Assembly: GCF_001612985.1 (NCBI RefSeq)
Contig: NZ_BDBM01000011.1
Span: 124,001 to 188,000 of the forward strand
Direction of reading: 5' to 3'
Origin: Nocardia gamkensis NBRC 108242
GTDB lineage: Bacteria > Actinomycetota > Actinomycetes > Mycobacteriales > Mycobacteriaceae
DNA: 64,000 nucleotides
Position 1 is the first letter of the stretch. The number at the start of each line of letters is the position of its first letter. Shown here piece after piece: positions 1 through 8,326 of this stretch. The notes under the pieces were generated by a model. It worked only from the letters and a program-made list of their open reading frames with translations, did no database searches and had not been told where the DNA came from. Made by a program: the position numbers and the translations under genes.

Positions 1-120
1 GCGGATCAATATGAGTTTCGTAATTTATGACTGCACCCGACCATGCGCAGACCTCGGTGCGAGGTGTTAGATCTAGAGCGCCTGCCAAGTCGCGAGTTCG
101 CTACGGAAAGGTGTCCCGAT

Positions 121-603
121 ATGGTCTCGAATCCGGTGCCGGCCTTGGCTCGACGGCTGGCCCAGCGGCGCTGGGTCATGCGATCGGCGCCGGTCGTGCT
201 GCGGGTCGAACGCTTGATCCGGCGGGCGAGCGGCGGACGAAAAGGGGTCCTGGATCTGGCGGGGCTGCCGTCCGTCGAGGTCACCGTGCCGGGGCGGAAG
301 ACGGGAATCCCGCGCACCACATCGTTGCTCTACGTGCCGCACGGTGCGGACTTCGTCGTCCTCGGTTCGAATTGGGGCGGTCCGAAGCATCCGGCCTGGT
401 CGGCGAATCTGCGTGCGGCGCAAACCGCCTCGGTCCGGCACAAGGGCGAGCAGTTCCCGGCCACGGTGCGCGAGATCACCGGCGTGGAGCGTAAACGCGT
501 CTGGGATCTGGCGGTCGAGTTCTGGCCCGGCTACGCCATGGAGTACGAACTGTCCGGCGGCCGGGTGTTCCGCATCTTCGAGCTACGCCGCGTATCCGAC
601 TGA
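121..603 (+). CDS. F420/FMN split-barrel nitroreductase-family protein
   Basis: 160-residue protein of the deazaflavin-dependent nitroreductase (Ddn-like) split-barrel family, cytoplasmic or loosely membrane-associated. Seen: the basic turn RKTGIPRTT at about residues 59-67, then a hydrophobic strand and the family block GSNWGGPKHPAW at 82-93, which in known members lies at the cofactor site. The ATG at 121 is chosen because GGAAAGG lies just upstream; earlier in-frame codons add only a non-homologous leader. Known members use F420H2 to reduce quinones or nitro compounds; the substrate here cannot be read from sequence. It stands 57 bases before the molybdoenzyme gene and may be co-transcribed with it. 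Confidence 0.85.
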   Translation: MVSNPVPALARRLAQRRWVMRSAPVVLRVERLIRRASGGRKGVLDLAGLPSVEVTVPGRKTGIPRTTSLLYVPHGADFVVLGSNWGGPKHPAWSANLRAAQTASVRHKGEQFPATVREITGVERKRVWDLAVEFWPGYAMEYELSGGRVFRIFELRRVSD

Positions 604-660
604 CGGTGGCATCGGAAACGAGTGGCGGCCAGGTGTTCGGTGGCCGGTTACGGTGGGACG

Positions 661-2955
661 GTGACCACGCATCTGACCCACTGGGGCGCGTTCGAGGCGG
701 ACAGCGACGGCGAGCGGCTCACAGCGGTCCGGCCGTGGCACGGTGACCCGGAGCCGGTGCCGCTGATCGGCAATGTCGCTTCGGCACAGCATCATCCGAC
801 GCGTATCGATCGGCCGTATGTTCGTCGGGGCTGGCTGGAGAACGGCCCGGGCCCAGGTGCGCGGGGCTCGGAGTCTTTCGTCCCGGTCTCGTGGGAGCGC
901 GCGCTGGACCTGCTGGCCGGCGAGCTCGGCCGGGTGTACCAGGAGCATGGAGCGCAGGCGGTGTACGGCGGCTCGTACGGCTGGGCCAGCGCCGGGCGAT
1001 TCCATCACGCGCAGAGTCAATTGCACCGCTTCTTGAACTGTCTCGGCGGCTACGTCCGGCACGTGAACAGCTACAGCCTGGGTACCTCGACGGTGTTCCT
1101 GCCGTATGTCATCGGTGATATCGGCTGGGTGACGCAGCAGGCGACGGCGAAGACGGTCTTGGCCGAACATTCCGAGCTCGTGGTGGCTTTCGGTGGTTTG
1201 TCGCCGAAGAACGCGGCCGTGTCGCCGGGCGGGGTCTCGCGCCACAACATGCGCGCCTGGATCGTGGCGGCGCGGGCGCGGGGTTGCCGTTTCGTGTCGA
1301 TCAGTCCGCTGCGCGACGACACCCCGCGGGAGAGCGAAGCAGAGTGGATCGCGCCGCGGCCGGGTACCGACGTGGCGATGATGCTGGCGCTCGCCCAGGT
1401 GCTGGACGCGGAGGGTTTGGCGGACGAACAGTTCCTGCGTGAGTACACGGTGGGCTTCGACCGCTTCGCGGAGTACCTGCGCGGTGCGGTGGACGGAGTG
1501 GTCAAGGATCCGGAGTGGGCTGCGGCCATCACCGGTGTGCCTGCCGACCGTATCCGGACGCTGGCTCGCGAAATGGCTGCCGCGCGAACCCTGGTGACGG
1601 TGAGTTGGTCGTTGCAGCGGGCGCACCATGGTGAGCAGCCGCTGTGGGCGGGTGTGGCGCTCGCGGCGATGCTGGGGCAGATCGGGCTTCCCGGAGGCGG
1701 GTTCGGACACGGGTACGGCTCGGCCGCCGGTGTCGGGGAGCCCGCGCGCGTGCCCGCGCCGCGACTTCCGCAGGGGCGCAATGGCGTGGACGCCTTCATT
1801 CCGGTCGCGCGGATCGCGGACATGCTGCTCGAGCCGGGCGCACCCTTCCGCTACAACGGCCGGGAGCTGGTGTATCCGGAAGTGCGGTTGGTGTACTGGT
1901 GTGGCGGCAATCCGTTCCATCACCATCAGGACCTGGCTCGGCTGCGTACGGCGTTCGGTCGTTCGGACACGGTGGTTGTGCACGATGCGTTCTGGACGGC
2001 CACCGCGCGGCACGCCGACATCGTGCTCCCGGCGACGATGTCGATCGAGCGCGACGACTACGGCGTGGGGGAAGGCGACCGTTCGTTCTTCCCGATGAAG
2101 GCGCTGACTCGCCCGTATGGGCAGGCGCGCGACGACTATTCGATCTTCGCCGAGACGGCCGATCGGCTCGGTGTCGGCAGGGAATTCACCGAGGGGCGTT
2201 CGGCGGTCGAGTGGCTGCGGCATCTGTATGAGCCATGGCGTGTCGAGCAGTCGCTCGCGGGGCACGAGCTGCCGGATTTCGACGCGTTCTGGGCCGGTGA
2301 GGTCCTCGAGCTTCCGGTTCCGGACCCGAATCAGGTGTTGGCCGCGGACTTTCGCGCCGACCCGGATCGGCACCCGCTGAGCACGCCCAGCGGGAAGATC
2401 GAGATCTTCTCCGCGACCATCGATGGCTTCGGGTACGCCGATTGCCCGGGGCATCCGGTGTGGTTGGAGCCGGAGGAGTGGCTCGGTGGTGCGGCGGCGG
2501 CGCGGTTCCCCTTGCAGTTGGTGGCGAATCAGCCGCGGACCAAGCTGCACAGCCAGCTCGACGTGGGTGCCTACAGCCGGTCGGTGAAGATCTCCGGGCG
2601 TGAACCGATCCGGATGCATCCCTCGGACGCCGACGCGCGTGGTCTGCGTGCCGGTGAGATCGTGCGGGTGTTCAACGAGCGGGGCAGTTGCCTGGCCGGT
2701 CTGGTGGTCGACGACGGGGTGCGGGCCGGTGTCGCGCAGTTGTCCACCGGAGCGTGGTACGACCCCGACCCGGCGGACCCGACGTTCTGCCGGCACGGTA
2801 ATCCGAACGTGCTCATCGCCGATCGTCCTTCTTCGACGCTCAGCCAGGGGTGCGCCGGGCAGCTCACGCTGGTGGAGGTGGAGCGTTATGCGGGCCCGAT
2901 CACGGAGGTGGAGGTGATGCGGCCGCCGCACACGGTGGTTCCGGGCGCGCTTTGA
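661..2955 (+). CDS. BisC/DMSO-reductase-type molybdopterin oxidoreductase
   Basis: 764-residue enzyme of the DMSO/TMAO/biotin-sulfoxide reductase family, which reduces S- or N-oxides with a bis-MGD molybdenum cofactor. The YGGSYGWAS segment near residues 102-110 carries Ser110 at the molybdenum-ligand position, and the GNPFHHHQD block and C-terminal dinucleotide-binding domain (LVANQPRTKLHS onward) are intact. There is no twin-arginine signal and no N-terminal FeS cysteine motif, so a soluble cytoplasmic BisC-like enzyme is likelier than a periplasmic DmsA. GTG 661 is preferred because the protein then starts MTTHLTHWGAF, as in the family; GTG 622 is an alternative. The following LysR gene is its likely regulator. 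Methionine or biotin sulfoxide is a guess for substrate. Confidence 0.9.
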   Translation: MTTHLTHWGAFEADSDGERLTAVRPWHGDPEPVPLIGNVASAQHHPTRIDRPYVRRGWLENGPGPGARGSESFVPVSWERALDLLAGELGRVYQEHGAQAVYGGSYGWASAGRFHHAQSQLHRFLNCLGGYVRHVNSYSLGTSTVFLPYVIGDIGWVTQQATAKTVLAEHSELVVAFGGLSPKNAAVSPGGVSRHNMRAWIVAARARGCRFVSISPLRDDTPRESEAEWIAPRPGTDVAMMLALAQVLDAEGLADEQFLREYTVGFDRFAEYLRGAVDGVVKDPEWAAAITGVPADRIRTLAREMAAARTLVTVSWSLQRAHHGEQPLWAGVALAAMLGQIGLPGGGFGHGYGSAAGVGEPARVPAPRLPQGRNGVDAFIPVARIADMLLEPGAPFRYNGRELVYPEVRLVYWCGGNPFHHHQDLARLRTAFGRSDTVVVHDAFWTATARHADIVLPATMSIERDDYGVGEGDRSFFPMKALTRPYGQARDDYSIFAETADRLGVGREFTEGRSAVEWLRHLYEPWRVEQSLAGHELPDFDAFWAGEVLELPVPDPNQVLAADFRADPDRHPLSTPSGKIEIFSATIDGFGYADCPGHPVWLEPEEWLGGAAAARFPLQLVANQPRTKLHSQLDVGAYSRSVKISGREPIRMHPSDADARGLRAGEIVRVFNERGSCLAGLVVDDGVRAGVAQLSTGAWYDPDPADPTFCRHGNPNVLIADRPSSTLSQGCAGQLTLVEVERYAGPITEVEVMRPPHTVVPGAL

Positions 2956-3101
2956 GGTCGCCGATGGCGGGCATGCCGAGTCGCTCGGCTTCGGGGCGGA
3001 TGGGGCCGATTCCGTCGTGCTGTCGAGCGTTCGGAAAGCGGGTGGTCGGGCCGGTGGGGAGGCTGTACTCATCCGGGTCCTCGGCGATGCGGGAACGATC
3101 A

Positions 3102-3219
3102 TATAAACGTCGAATGGTTGTAGGCTACGCCGGTCGATCGGGGTTACGCATCCATGTGAGCAGGGATGACGGTCGATGTCGGATTTGGGATACGGCGTGG
3201 GTGACAACGTAAGGTTGTC
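3102..3219 (+). promoter_or_regulatory. LysR-gene leader: promoter, tiny ORF and dyad
   Basis: A TATAAA hexamer (3102-3107) ends 6 bases before an ATG at 3114 that opens a 32-codon ORF ending at TAA 3210-3212, the geometry of a leaderless actinobacterial start. The stop lies inside a perfect dyad, GACAAC (3203-3208), 5-base spacer, GTTGTC (3214-3219), just ahead of the GGAGGT ribosome site of the LysR gene. The dyad could be an autoregulatory operator or an RNA hairpin. Whether the tiny ORF is translated is unknown. Confidence 0.35.
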
Positions 3220-3233
3220 GCTGGAGGTGTTGG

Positions 3234-4199
3234 GTGGAGCTGGATCTCGCGGCGGTGCGCGCGTTCGTCGTGGTGGTCGAGGAGCAGCAGTTCGGTCATG
3301 CGGCCTCGGTGCTGGGGATCAGCCAGCAGGCGGTGTCCAAGCGCATCGCGAAGCTCGAGTCGCAGCTGGGAGCCGAACTGTTCGACCGCGGGCACGGCGG
3401 CAGTGTGCCGACGGCGGCCGGTACTCGATTGCTGCCGTACGCGCGTTCCTTGCTCGTCGGCTCCGAGGCCGCGGTGCGGGCGGTGCGCGAGGTAGTGCGG
3501 CCGTTGCGGGTCGCGGTGCTGGGGAAACGGGTGGCCGCGACCGATTTGATGGAGTTCTATCTCGCGCGTCATCCGCACCGCGACACCGAGATCGTCATCT
3601 CGAATATGATCACGACCTCGCGGGAAGCGTTGCGCGGTGGCGTCGTCGACGCGGCTCTCGCTCGCGCGTACGGCGGCCCGGTGGCTCTGTCCGACGATAT
3701 CGTGGCCGCTCCCGCGTATTTGGAGCCGTTGTATCTGCTGGTGGGTAAGGATCATCTGTTCGCGGGCCGGTCGACGATCGCGTTGCGGGAACTCGCCGGG
3801 CAGCCGGTGTGGGTGCCCGGCGCGGCCGTGCCGTCGGAGTGGGCCGACTTCTATCGAGATCTCAGCGCGTTCAGCGGGATTCCGGTCGACACCAGGGGTC
3901 CGCTGGTGGGTATGGCCGAGATCGTCGAACGTATCGCGGACTCGTCGTCGTTGACGACGTTCAGCGGCGACGGGGGCCAGACGCCGTGGCATCCGAACGT
4001 GCGGCGCCTGACGATCGTCGATCCGACCCCCGCCTATCCGCTGGCGTTGTTGTGGTCGGCGGGCAACCGGCATCCGGGACTGCGGCATTTGGCCGAGCAC
4101 GTCGCGGACAACTACAACCGGGATACCGCCGCCGCCTGCTGGGTTCCCGATTCCGATCGGGCGCTGTTCGGCGTGCCCGGTGCGGTGGCCCGGCGGTAG
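3234..4199 (+). CDS. LysR-family transcriptional regulator
   Basis: 321-residue LysR-type regulator. Residues 1-60 form the winged HTH (MELDLAAVRAFVVVVEEQQF, then SQQAVSKRIAKLESQLGAELFDR); the rest is the effector-binding domain. GTG 3234 is chosen because GGAGGT at 3223-3228 is correctly spaced. It lies downstream of and parallel to the molybdoenzyme gene rather than divergent, so control of that gene is an inference from adjacency. It is followed immediately by the LexA-family gene, whose possible GTG at 4199 overlaps this stop codon, so the two may be translationally coupled. The inducer cannot be predicted. Confidence 0.92.
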   Translation: MELDLAAVRAFVVVVEEQQFGHAASVLGISQQAVSKRIAKLESQLGAELFDRGHGGSVPTAAGTRLLPYARSLLVGSEAAVRAVREVVRPLRVAVLGKRVAATDLMEFYLARHPHRDTEIVISNMITTSREALRGGVVDAALARAYGGPVALSDDIVAAPAYLEPLYLLVGKDHLFAGRSTIALRELAGQPVWVPGAAVPSEWADFYRDLSAFSGIPVDTRGPLVGMAEIVERIADSSSLTTFSGDGGQTPWHPNVRRLTIVDPTPAYPLALLWSAGNRHPGLRHLAEHVADNYNRDTAAACWVPDSDRALFGVPGAVARR

Positions 4200-4228
4200 T
4201 GTCCGCTCGTGCCTCTACCATTCCCCTG

Positions 4229-4891
4229 GTGACCGGATACGACCCGCTCGACGCGTTCGAGCATCTCGACACCTCGACGCTACCGCCGCGACAGCAGCGG
4301 ATTCTCGCCACGATTCGGGACTGGGTTGGCCGGCACGGGTATCCGCCGAACACGCGTGAGATCGGTGACGCGGTGGGTCTGCGGTCGTCGTCGTCGGTGT
4401 CGAAGCATCTGAAGAGCCTGGAGGAGCGCGGTTTCCTGCGCCGCAGCCGGACGGTGTCGCGGCCGATCGACGTGCGGATGTTTCTGCACGCGCCCGCGCG
4501 GCGGGAGATCGCGGAGGATTCGGTGGCGGTACCGGTGGTCGGTGACATCGCGGCGGGCGCTCCGATCCTGGCCGAGGAGCACGGCGAGGACACGATGACG
4601 TTGCCGCGTGAGCTGGTCGGGCGCGGCACGGTGTTCGGGCTGCGAGTGCGCGGCGATTCGATGATCGATGCGGCCATCTGCGATGGCGACCTCGTGGTTG
4701 TGCGTAAGCAGCACGAGGCGCATTCCGGCGAGATCGTGGCGGCGATGATCGATGGAGAGGCGACGGTGAAGGTGTACCGGCGGCGCAACGGTCATGTGTA
4801 CTTGGAGCCGCGCAACCCGGCCTACGAGGTGATCGATGGCGACGAAGCGGTCGTGCTCGGTAAGGTCGTGTCGGTGATGCGGCGCGTCTGA
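4229..4891 (+). CDS. lexA: LexA-family SOS repressor (probable paralogue)
   Basis: 220-residue LexA-type repressor. The winged HTH (about 20-85: GYPPNTREIGDAVGL, SSSSVSKHLKSLEERGFLRR) is followed by a complete S24 latent-protease domain: cleavage site Ala109-Gly110 in DIAAGAP, catalytic Ser144 in RGDSMI and Lys181 in ATVKVY. RecA-stimulated self-cleavage should therefore be possible. The DNA-contact helix differs from the usual actinobacterial LexA, and neighbours are LysR and sirtuin genes rather than nrdR, so I suspect a second LexA with its own targets. I saw no TCGAAC-N4-GTTCGA SOS box in front of it. GTG 4229 fits the homology; GTG 4199 overlapping the preceding stop is an alternative. 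Confidence 0.85.
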   Translation: MTGYDPLDAFEHLDTSTLPPRQQRILATIRDWVGRHGYPPNTREIGDAVGLRSSSSVSKHLKSLEERGFLRRSRTVSRPIDVRMFLHAPARREIAEDSVAVPVVGDIAAGAPILAEEHGEDTMTLPRELVGRGTVFGLRVRGDSMIDAAICDGDLVVVRKQHEAHSGEIVAAMIDGEATVKVYRRRNGHVYLEPRNPAYEVIDGDEAVVLGKVVSVMRRV

Positions 4892-4963
4892 CCTCGGCCG
4901 ACTCTTCCCCGCGCGGTGTGGCCGTTCGGCCGTTGCCGTGGCGGTCGCCGTACTCTGAACGGC

Positions 4964-5872
4964 ATGTCGGAGTTTGCGCGGACGCCTCTGGGCGCCGGGT
5001 TCGAGCAGCTGGTGCGGTTGCTCGACGGGCGCCGGGTCGTCGCGTTGACCGGCGCCGGGATCTCGACCGACAGTGGGATCCCGGACTATCGTGGTCCGTC
5101 CTCGCCGCCGCGCAACCCGATGACCTACCAGCAGTTCGTCGGTGATCCGGTGTTCCGGCAGCGGTACTGGGCGCGCAATCACGTCGGTTGGCGGCGTATG
5201 GACGGGTCGCGCCCCAATCCCGGCCATCGTGCGCTGGCCCGGCTGGAACGCATGGGCGTGGTCACCGGGCTGATCACCCAGAACGTGGATCTGCTGCACA
5301 CCAAGGCGGGGCATCGGCGGGTGATCGATCTGCACGGCACCTACGCGCGGGTTCGTTGCCTGAGCTGCGCGTCCCTGGTCTCGCGGATGTCGCTGGCCGA
5401 CCGGCTGGAGGCGGCCAATCCGGGCTTCGCGGAGGCCGCGATGACCGATGGCCTCGAGGTCGCGCCCGACGCGGACGCGGTGGTCGGCGACACCGGAAGC
5501 TTCCGGATGGTGGATTGCGCGCGCTGTGGCGGCATGCTGAAGCCCGATATCGTCTATTTCGGGGAGAACGTGCCCAAGGAGCGGGTCGCGGCGGCGTATG
5601 AGCTGGTCGACGCCGCGGACGCGGTGCTGGTGGCCGGGTCGTCGCTGACGGTGATGTCCGGGCTGCGTTTCGTGCGCTACGCCGCGAGGCGGGGTTGTCC
5701 CGTCGTCATCGTCAATCGGGGCCGCACGCGCGGTGACGAGTTGGCGGCGCTCACGCTGGATGGCGGGTGCTCGACCGTGCTTTCCGCTCTCGCCGAGCGC
5801 TTGAGCGAAACGGGTGTTCGGGTGATGGCTGCGCACCACTCAGCCGGGCCGGACGAATCCGTCCAGCGATGA
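4964..5872 (+). CDS. Sir2-family NAD-dependent protein deacylase
   Basis: 302-residue sirtuin, which removes acyl groups from lysine using NAD and releases nicotinamide. All core motifs are present: GAGIS (30-34), GIPDYRG (38-44), TQNVD (105-109), catalytic His124 in IDLHGTY, and two zinc-binding Cys pairs (CLSC at 132-135 and CARC near 188), then GSSLTVMSG for NAD. ATG 4964 opens the homologous region; an upstream in-frame start only adds an arginine-rich leader. It is about 30 residues longer than the E. coli CobB core because of an insert between the Cys pairs. It follows lexA by 72 bases; targets unknown. Confidence 0.93.
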   Translation: MSEFARTPLGAGFEQLVRLLDGRRVVALTGAGISTDSGIPDYRGPSSPPRNPMTYQQFVGDPVFRQRYWARNHVGWRRMDGSRPNPGHRALARLERMGVVTGLITQNVDLLHTKAGHRRVIDLHGTYARVRCLSCASLVSRMSLADRLEAANPGFAEAAMTDGLEVAPDADAVVGDTGSFRMVDCARCGGMLKPDIVYFGENVPKERVAAAYELVDAADAVLVAGSSLTVMSGLRFVRYAARRGCPVVIVNRGRTRGDELAALTLDGGCSTVLSALAERLSETGVRVMAAHHSAGPDESVQR

Positions 5873-6023
5873 CTCGACCGGACGACCGTCCCGGGCAAAT
5901 CCGGGTCCGAGCATCCAGCCGCTGAGGCGAACACGCGTCTTTCCTGCTGAGCGAGGTGGCCGCGCCGGGCTCGGGTTCAGGATCGCGCTGATCGCAACCA
6001 TTCTGTGAACCGGCGGCGGCCCT

Positions 6024-6040
6024 TACTGTTCCGGACAGTA
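6024..6040. promoter_or_regulatory. 17-bp dyad, candidate TetR-type operator
   Basis: TACTGT (6024-6029) and ACAGTA (6035-6040) form a perfect 6-bp inverted repeat with a 5-base spacer, 25 bases upstream of the ATG that opens the flavoprotein unit. Size and symmetry suit a dimeric repressor of TetR/GntR type, and TACTGT could double as a -10 element. No cognate regulator is identifiable; the nearest TetR gene (8327-8944) is a possible but unproven partner. Confidence 0.45.
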
Positions 6041-6064
6041 CTTCTCGTGTGAGGACCGTGTCCG

Positions 6065-6256
6065 ATGACATTGCAGTTGGATCCGACCACATCGGCGCCA
6101 CCTTCTTCCCCCGCCGAGGCGACCGGCGAAAGCCCGGCTCCGTTCACCCGCAGGCTGCTCGGCCTGGTCCGGGCGTCCTCCGGATTGATTCTGGCGGTGG
6201 TCATCTGGCAGTGGGGCGCGCGTAATCCCGAGGCACCGACAGGAGCAGACGCATGA
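6065..6256 (+). pseudogene. N-terminal stump of an SsuC-type ABC permease
   Basis: 63 codons with one hydrophobic stretch (SSGLILAVVIWQWGA) behind a proline/serine-rich N terminus. This resembles the first 50 or so residues of sulfonate/nitrate-type ABC permeases, whose first transmembrane helix usually ends in WQ-hydrophobic-G. The reading frame then runs straight into the ribosome site of the next gene and overlaps it by ATGA, so five helices and the EAA loop are missing. I infer an internal deletion that left the operon promoter, start and a translated stump. It might still serve as a translated leader coupling the flavoprotein. A genuine small membrane protein is the alternative. Confidence 0.5.
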
Positions 6257-7845
6257 GTGAACCGTTGCAGATCAGCACGGATGTCTTGGTGATCGGCGGC
6301 GGGCCCGCGGCCTGCTGGGCCGCGATCCACGCCAGGGAAGCGGGCGCCGAGGTGACGTTGGTGGACAAGGGCTACTGCGGGACCAGCGGCGCTACCGCCC
6401 CCGCCGGCACCGGCGTGTGGTACGTGGCGCCGGAGGCGAACGCCCGGGCCAACGCGAAAGCCGGCCGGGAGGCGCTGGGCGGGCATCTGGCCGATCACTA
6501 CTGGATGGACCGGGTGCTCGATCAGACCTACGCGAACATGGATCGGCTCGCGGTGGAGGGCCGGTACCCGTTCCCCGTGGACCCCGGTACCGGGGCGCAG
6601 ATCCGTACCGGCGTGCAGGGCCCGGAGTACATGCGCCGGATGCGGGCGTGGGTGAAACGGATCGGGGTGCGCATCCTCGACCACTCGCCGACGCTGGAAT
6701 TGCTGGTGGACGCCGAGGGTGTGGTGCGCGGCGCGGCGGGCTACCAGCGCCAAGCCGATCGGGACTATCGCGTGGTGGCCGGTGCGGTGGTGCTCGCGAG
6801 CGGGGGCTGCGCGTTCCTGTCCCGGGCGCTCGGCACCAACGTCGACACCGGTGACGGCGCGCTGATGGCGGCCGAGGTGGGCGCCCGGTTCTCGGGCATG
6901 GAATTCTCCAACGCGTACGCGATCGTGCCGAAGGGGTCGACGATCACCAAGACCGCCTACTACGGGTATGCGACGTTCTTCCACGAGGACGGGCGAGTGC
7001 TCGAGGGCGCGGGCTCGACCAAGGGCCGTTCGGTGATCGCGCGGACGCTGCTGCGGGAGAAGGTGTTCGCCCAGCTCGATCGTGCCGATGCGACGGTTCA
7101 GGCGCAGATGCGACTGGGGCAGCCGAATTTCTTCCTGCAGTTCGATCGGCGCGGCATCGACCCGTTCACCGACCGGTTCGAGGTGGACCTGCTCGCCGAG
7201 GGCACCGTCCGCGGCACCGGCGGAATCGACGTCGTCGACGACGACTGCGCCACCACGGTGCCGGGCCTGTACGCCGCGGGTGACGCGGCGACCAGGGAAC
7301 GGATCTGTGGCGGATTCACCGGTGGCGGCAGCCACAATTCGGCGTGGGCGATGTCGTCGGGCAGTTGGGCAGGGCGCGGAGCGGCGACGTTCGCGTTGCG
7401 ATCGGGCGGCCCTCGGAGTGTCGATCTGCGTGGCGCCGGGCGCACCGGGTTGCGGCCGGAGCACGGTGGATCGGTCCGGGCCGCGGATGTGGTCGAGGCC
7501 GCGCAGCAGGAGCTGATCCCGTTCGAAAAGAATTACCTGCGCCACGGTGACCGGATCCGGCCCGCGCTCGCGGAGCTGGACGGTGTGTGGGAGCACGCGG
7601 CGCGCGGTTTGGGCGGCGGGACCGGAGACGAGCGAGTGCGGGCGCGGCAGGCCGCCGCGATCACCGCTGTGGGACGGTTGATGTACCGGTCGACGCTGGC
7701 GCGCACGGAGACGCGCGGGATGAGCAAACGCGCCGATCACCCGGATCTGGATCCGCGCCAGCATCACCACATCCTGTCCGGCGGTTTGGACGAGGTGTGG
7801 ACGGCGACGGCCGCGGCGACCGGCGCCTCGGCGGTGGCGTCATGA
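6253..7845 (+). CDS. FAD-binding dehydrogenase, fumarate reductase/AprA-like
   Basis: 530-residue flavoprotein of the succinate dehydrogenase/fumarate reductase/adenylylsulfate-reductase alpha superfamily. Seen: N-terminal dinucleotide fold (VIGGGPAACWAAIHAREAG, about 11-29), the histidyl-FAD-family block GTSGATAPAGTGVW, the substrate-domain segment GVQGPEYMRRMRAWVKR, and the C-terminal FAD loop GLYAAGDAATRERICGGFTGGGSHNSAWAMSSG. AGGAG at 6241-6245 supports ATG 6253. It overlaps the ferredoxin gene by ATGA, so the two probably form a soluble redox pair. In other actinobacteria such pairs sit inside sulfonate/sulfur ABC-transporter operons (from memory), which fits the transporter stumps on both sides. 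The true substrate is unknown. Confidence 0.85.
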   Translation: MSEPLQISTDVLVIGGGPAACWAAIHAREAGAEVTLVDKGYCGTSGATAPAGTGVWYVAPEANARANAKAGREALGGHLADHYWMDRVLDQTYANMDRLAVEGRYPFPVDPGTGAQIRTGVQGPEYMRRMRAWVKRIGVRILDHSPTLELLVDAEGVVRGAAGYQRQADRDYRVVAGAVVLASGGCAFLSRALGTNVDTGDGALMAAEVGARFSGMEFSNAYAIVPKGSTITKTAYYGYATFFHEDGRVLEGAGSTKGRSVIARTLLREKVFAQLDRADATVQAQMRLGQPNFFLQFDRRGIDPFTDRFEVDLLAEGTVRGTGGIDVVDDDCATTVPGLYAAGDAATRERICGGFTGGGSHNSAWAMSSGSWAGRGAATFALRSGGPRSVDLRGAGRTGLRPEHGGSVRAADVVEAAQQELIPFEKNYLRHGDRIRPALAELDGVWEHAARGLGGGTGDERVRARQAAAITAVGRLMYRSTLARTETRGMSKRADHPDLDPRQHHHILSGGLDEVWTATAAATGASAVAS

Positions 7846-8183
7846 TCGAGATCCTGCGCGCGGGTGACTGCATCGCCTGTGACAAATGTGTGGACGTGTG
7901 CCCCACGAACGTCTTCGATCGCACGGAGGGCGGAATCCCGGTCATCGCGCGGCAATCCGATTGCCAGACCTGCTTCATGTGCGAGGCGTACTGCCCCACG
8001 GACGCGCTGTACGTCGACCCGGAGGCGACTCCGCTGGCCGATCCCGGCGCGGTCGGCGAGGACCACATCGGCCGCTACCGCAGGGAGCTGGGATGGGGCC
8101 GCGGCCGCACACCCGGCAGTCTCGTCGCGGTGGGGCCGCGTCTGCCGCACGGCGCTCCGCCGCCGCGGCTGTCCGAACTCTGA
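7842..8183 (+). CDS. 2[4Fe-4S] ferredoxin-type partner of the flavoprotein
   Basis: 113-residue ferredoxin with two complete clusters: CIACDKCVDVCP near residues 10-21 and CQTCFMCEAYCP near 43-54, eight cysteines in all. A C-terminal tail of about 50 residues ends in a Pro/Arg-rich segment, longer than in small bacterial ferredoxins. Its ATG overlaps the flavoprotein stop (ATGA), so translation is coupled and a 1:1 complex is likely, like the beta subunit of adenylylsulfate reductase. It should carry electrons to or from the FAD subunit. Confidence 0.9.
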   Translation: MIEILRAGDCIACDKCVDVCPTNVFDRTEGGIPVIARQSDCQTCFMCEAYCPTDALYVDPEATPLADPGAVGEDHIGRYRRELGWGRGRTPGSLVAVGPRLPHGAPPPRLSEL

Positions 8184-8199
8184 ACGACGAAGGCGAATC

Positions 8200-8313
8200 A
8201 TGCGCGTATTCACGCTGATCGTGACCGCTCTGGTGTCGGCGCTGTTGCCGGCCGTCACCGGCTGCGGGGCCGACCGGCGGAGCATTCGTCGACGTCGCCC
8301 GGTGAAGCGGTGA
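8200..8313 (+). pseudogene. Stump of an ABC substrate-binding lipoprotein
   Basis: 37 codons encoding only a lipoprotein signal peptide, MRVFTLIVTALVSALLPAVT followed by the lipobox Cys in GCG, then a short Arg-rich tail and a stop. It starts 16 bases after the ferredoxin with a plausible GAAGGCG ribosome site, where a substrate-binding lipoprotein gene would lie in an intact transporter operon. I infer that the mature domain was deleted. With the permease stump upstream it suggests a decayed uptake system around an intact enzyme pair. A genuine tiny lipoprotein cannot be excluded. Confidence 0.45.
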
Positions 8314-8326
8314 CCGCGGCCGAGCG

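Noticed and set aside
583..5839. Very long antisense open frames (for example 583-3207 and 4280-5839, minus strand)
   Set aside because: They lie opposite well-supported genes, have no domains or ribosome sites, and are His/Arg-rich as expected from the mirror of high-GC codons.
5873..6064. Possible S-box/SAM riboswitch before the flavoprotein unit
   Set aside because: Some GC-rich complementary segments exist but no conserved SAM-riboswitch core could be laid out; only the TACTGT/ACAGTA dyad is clear.
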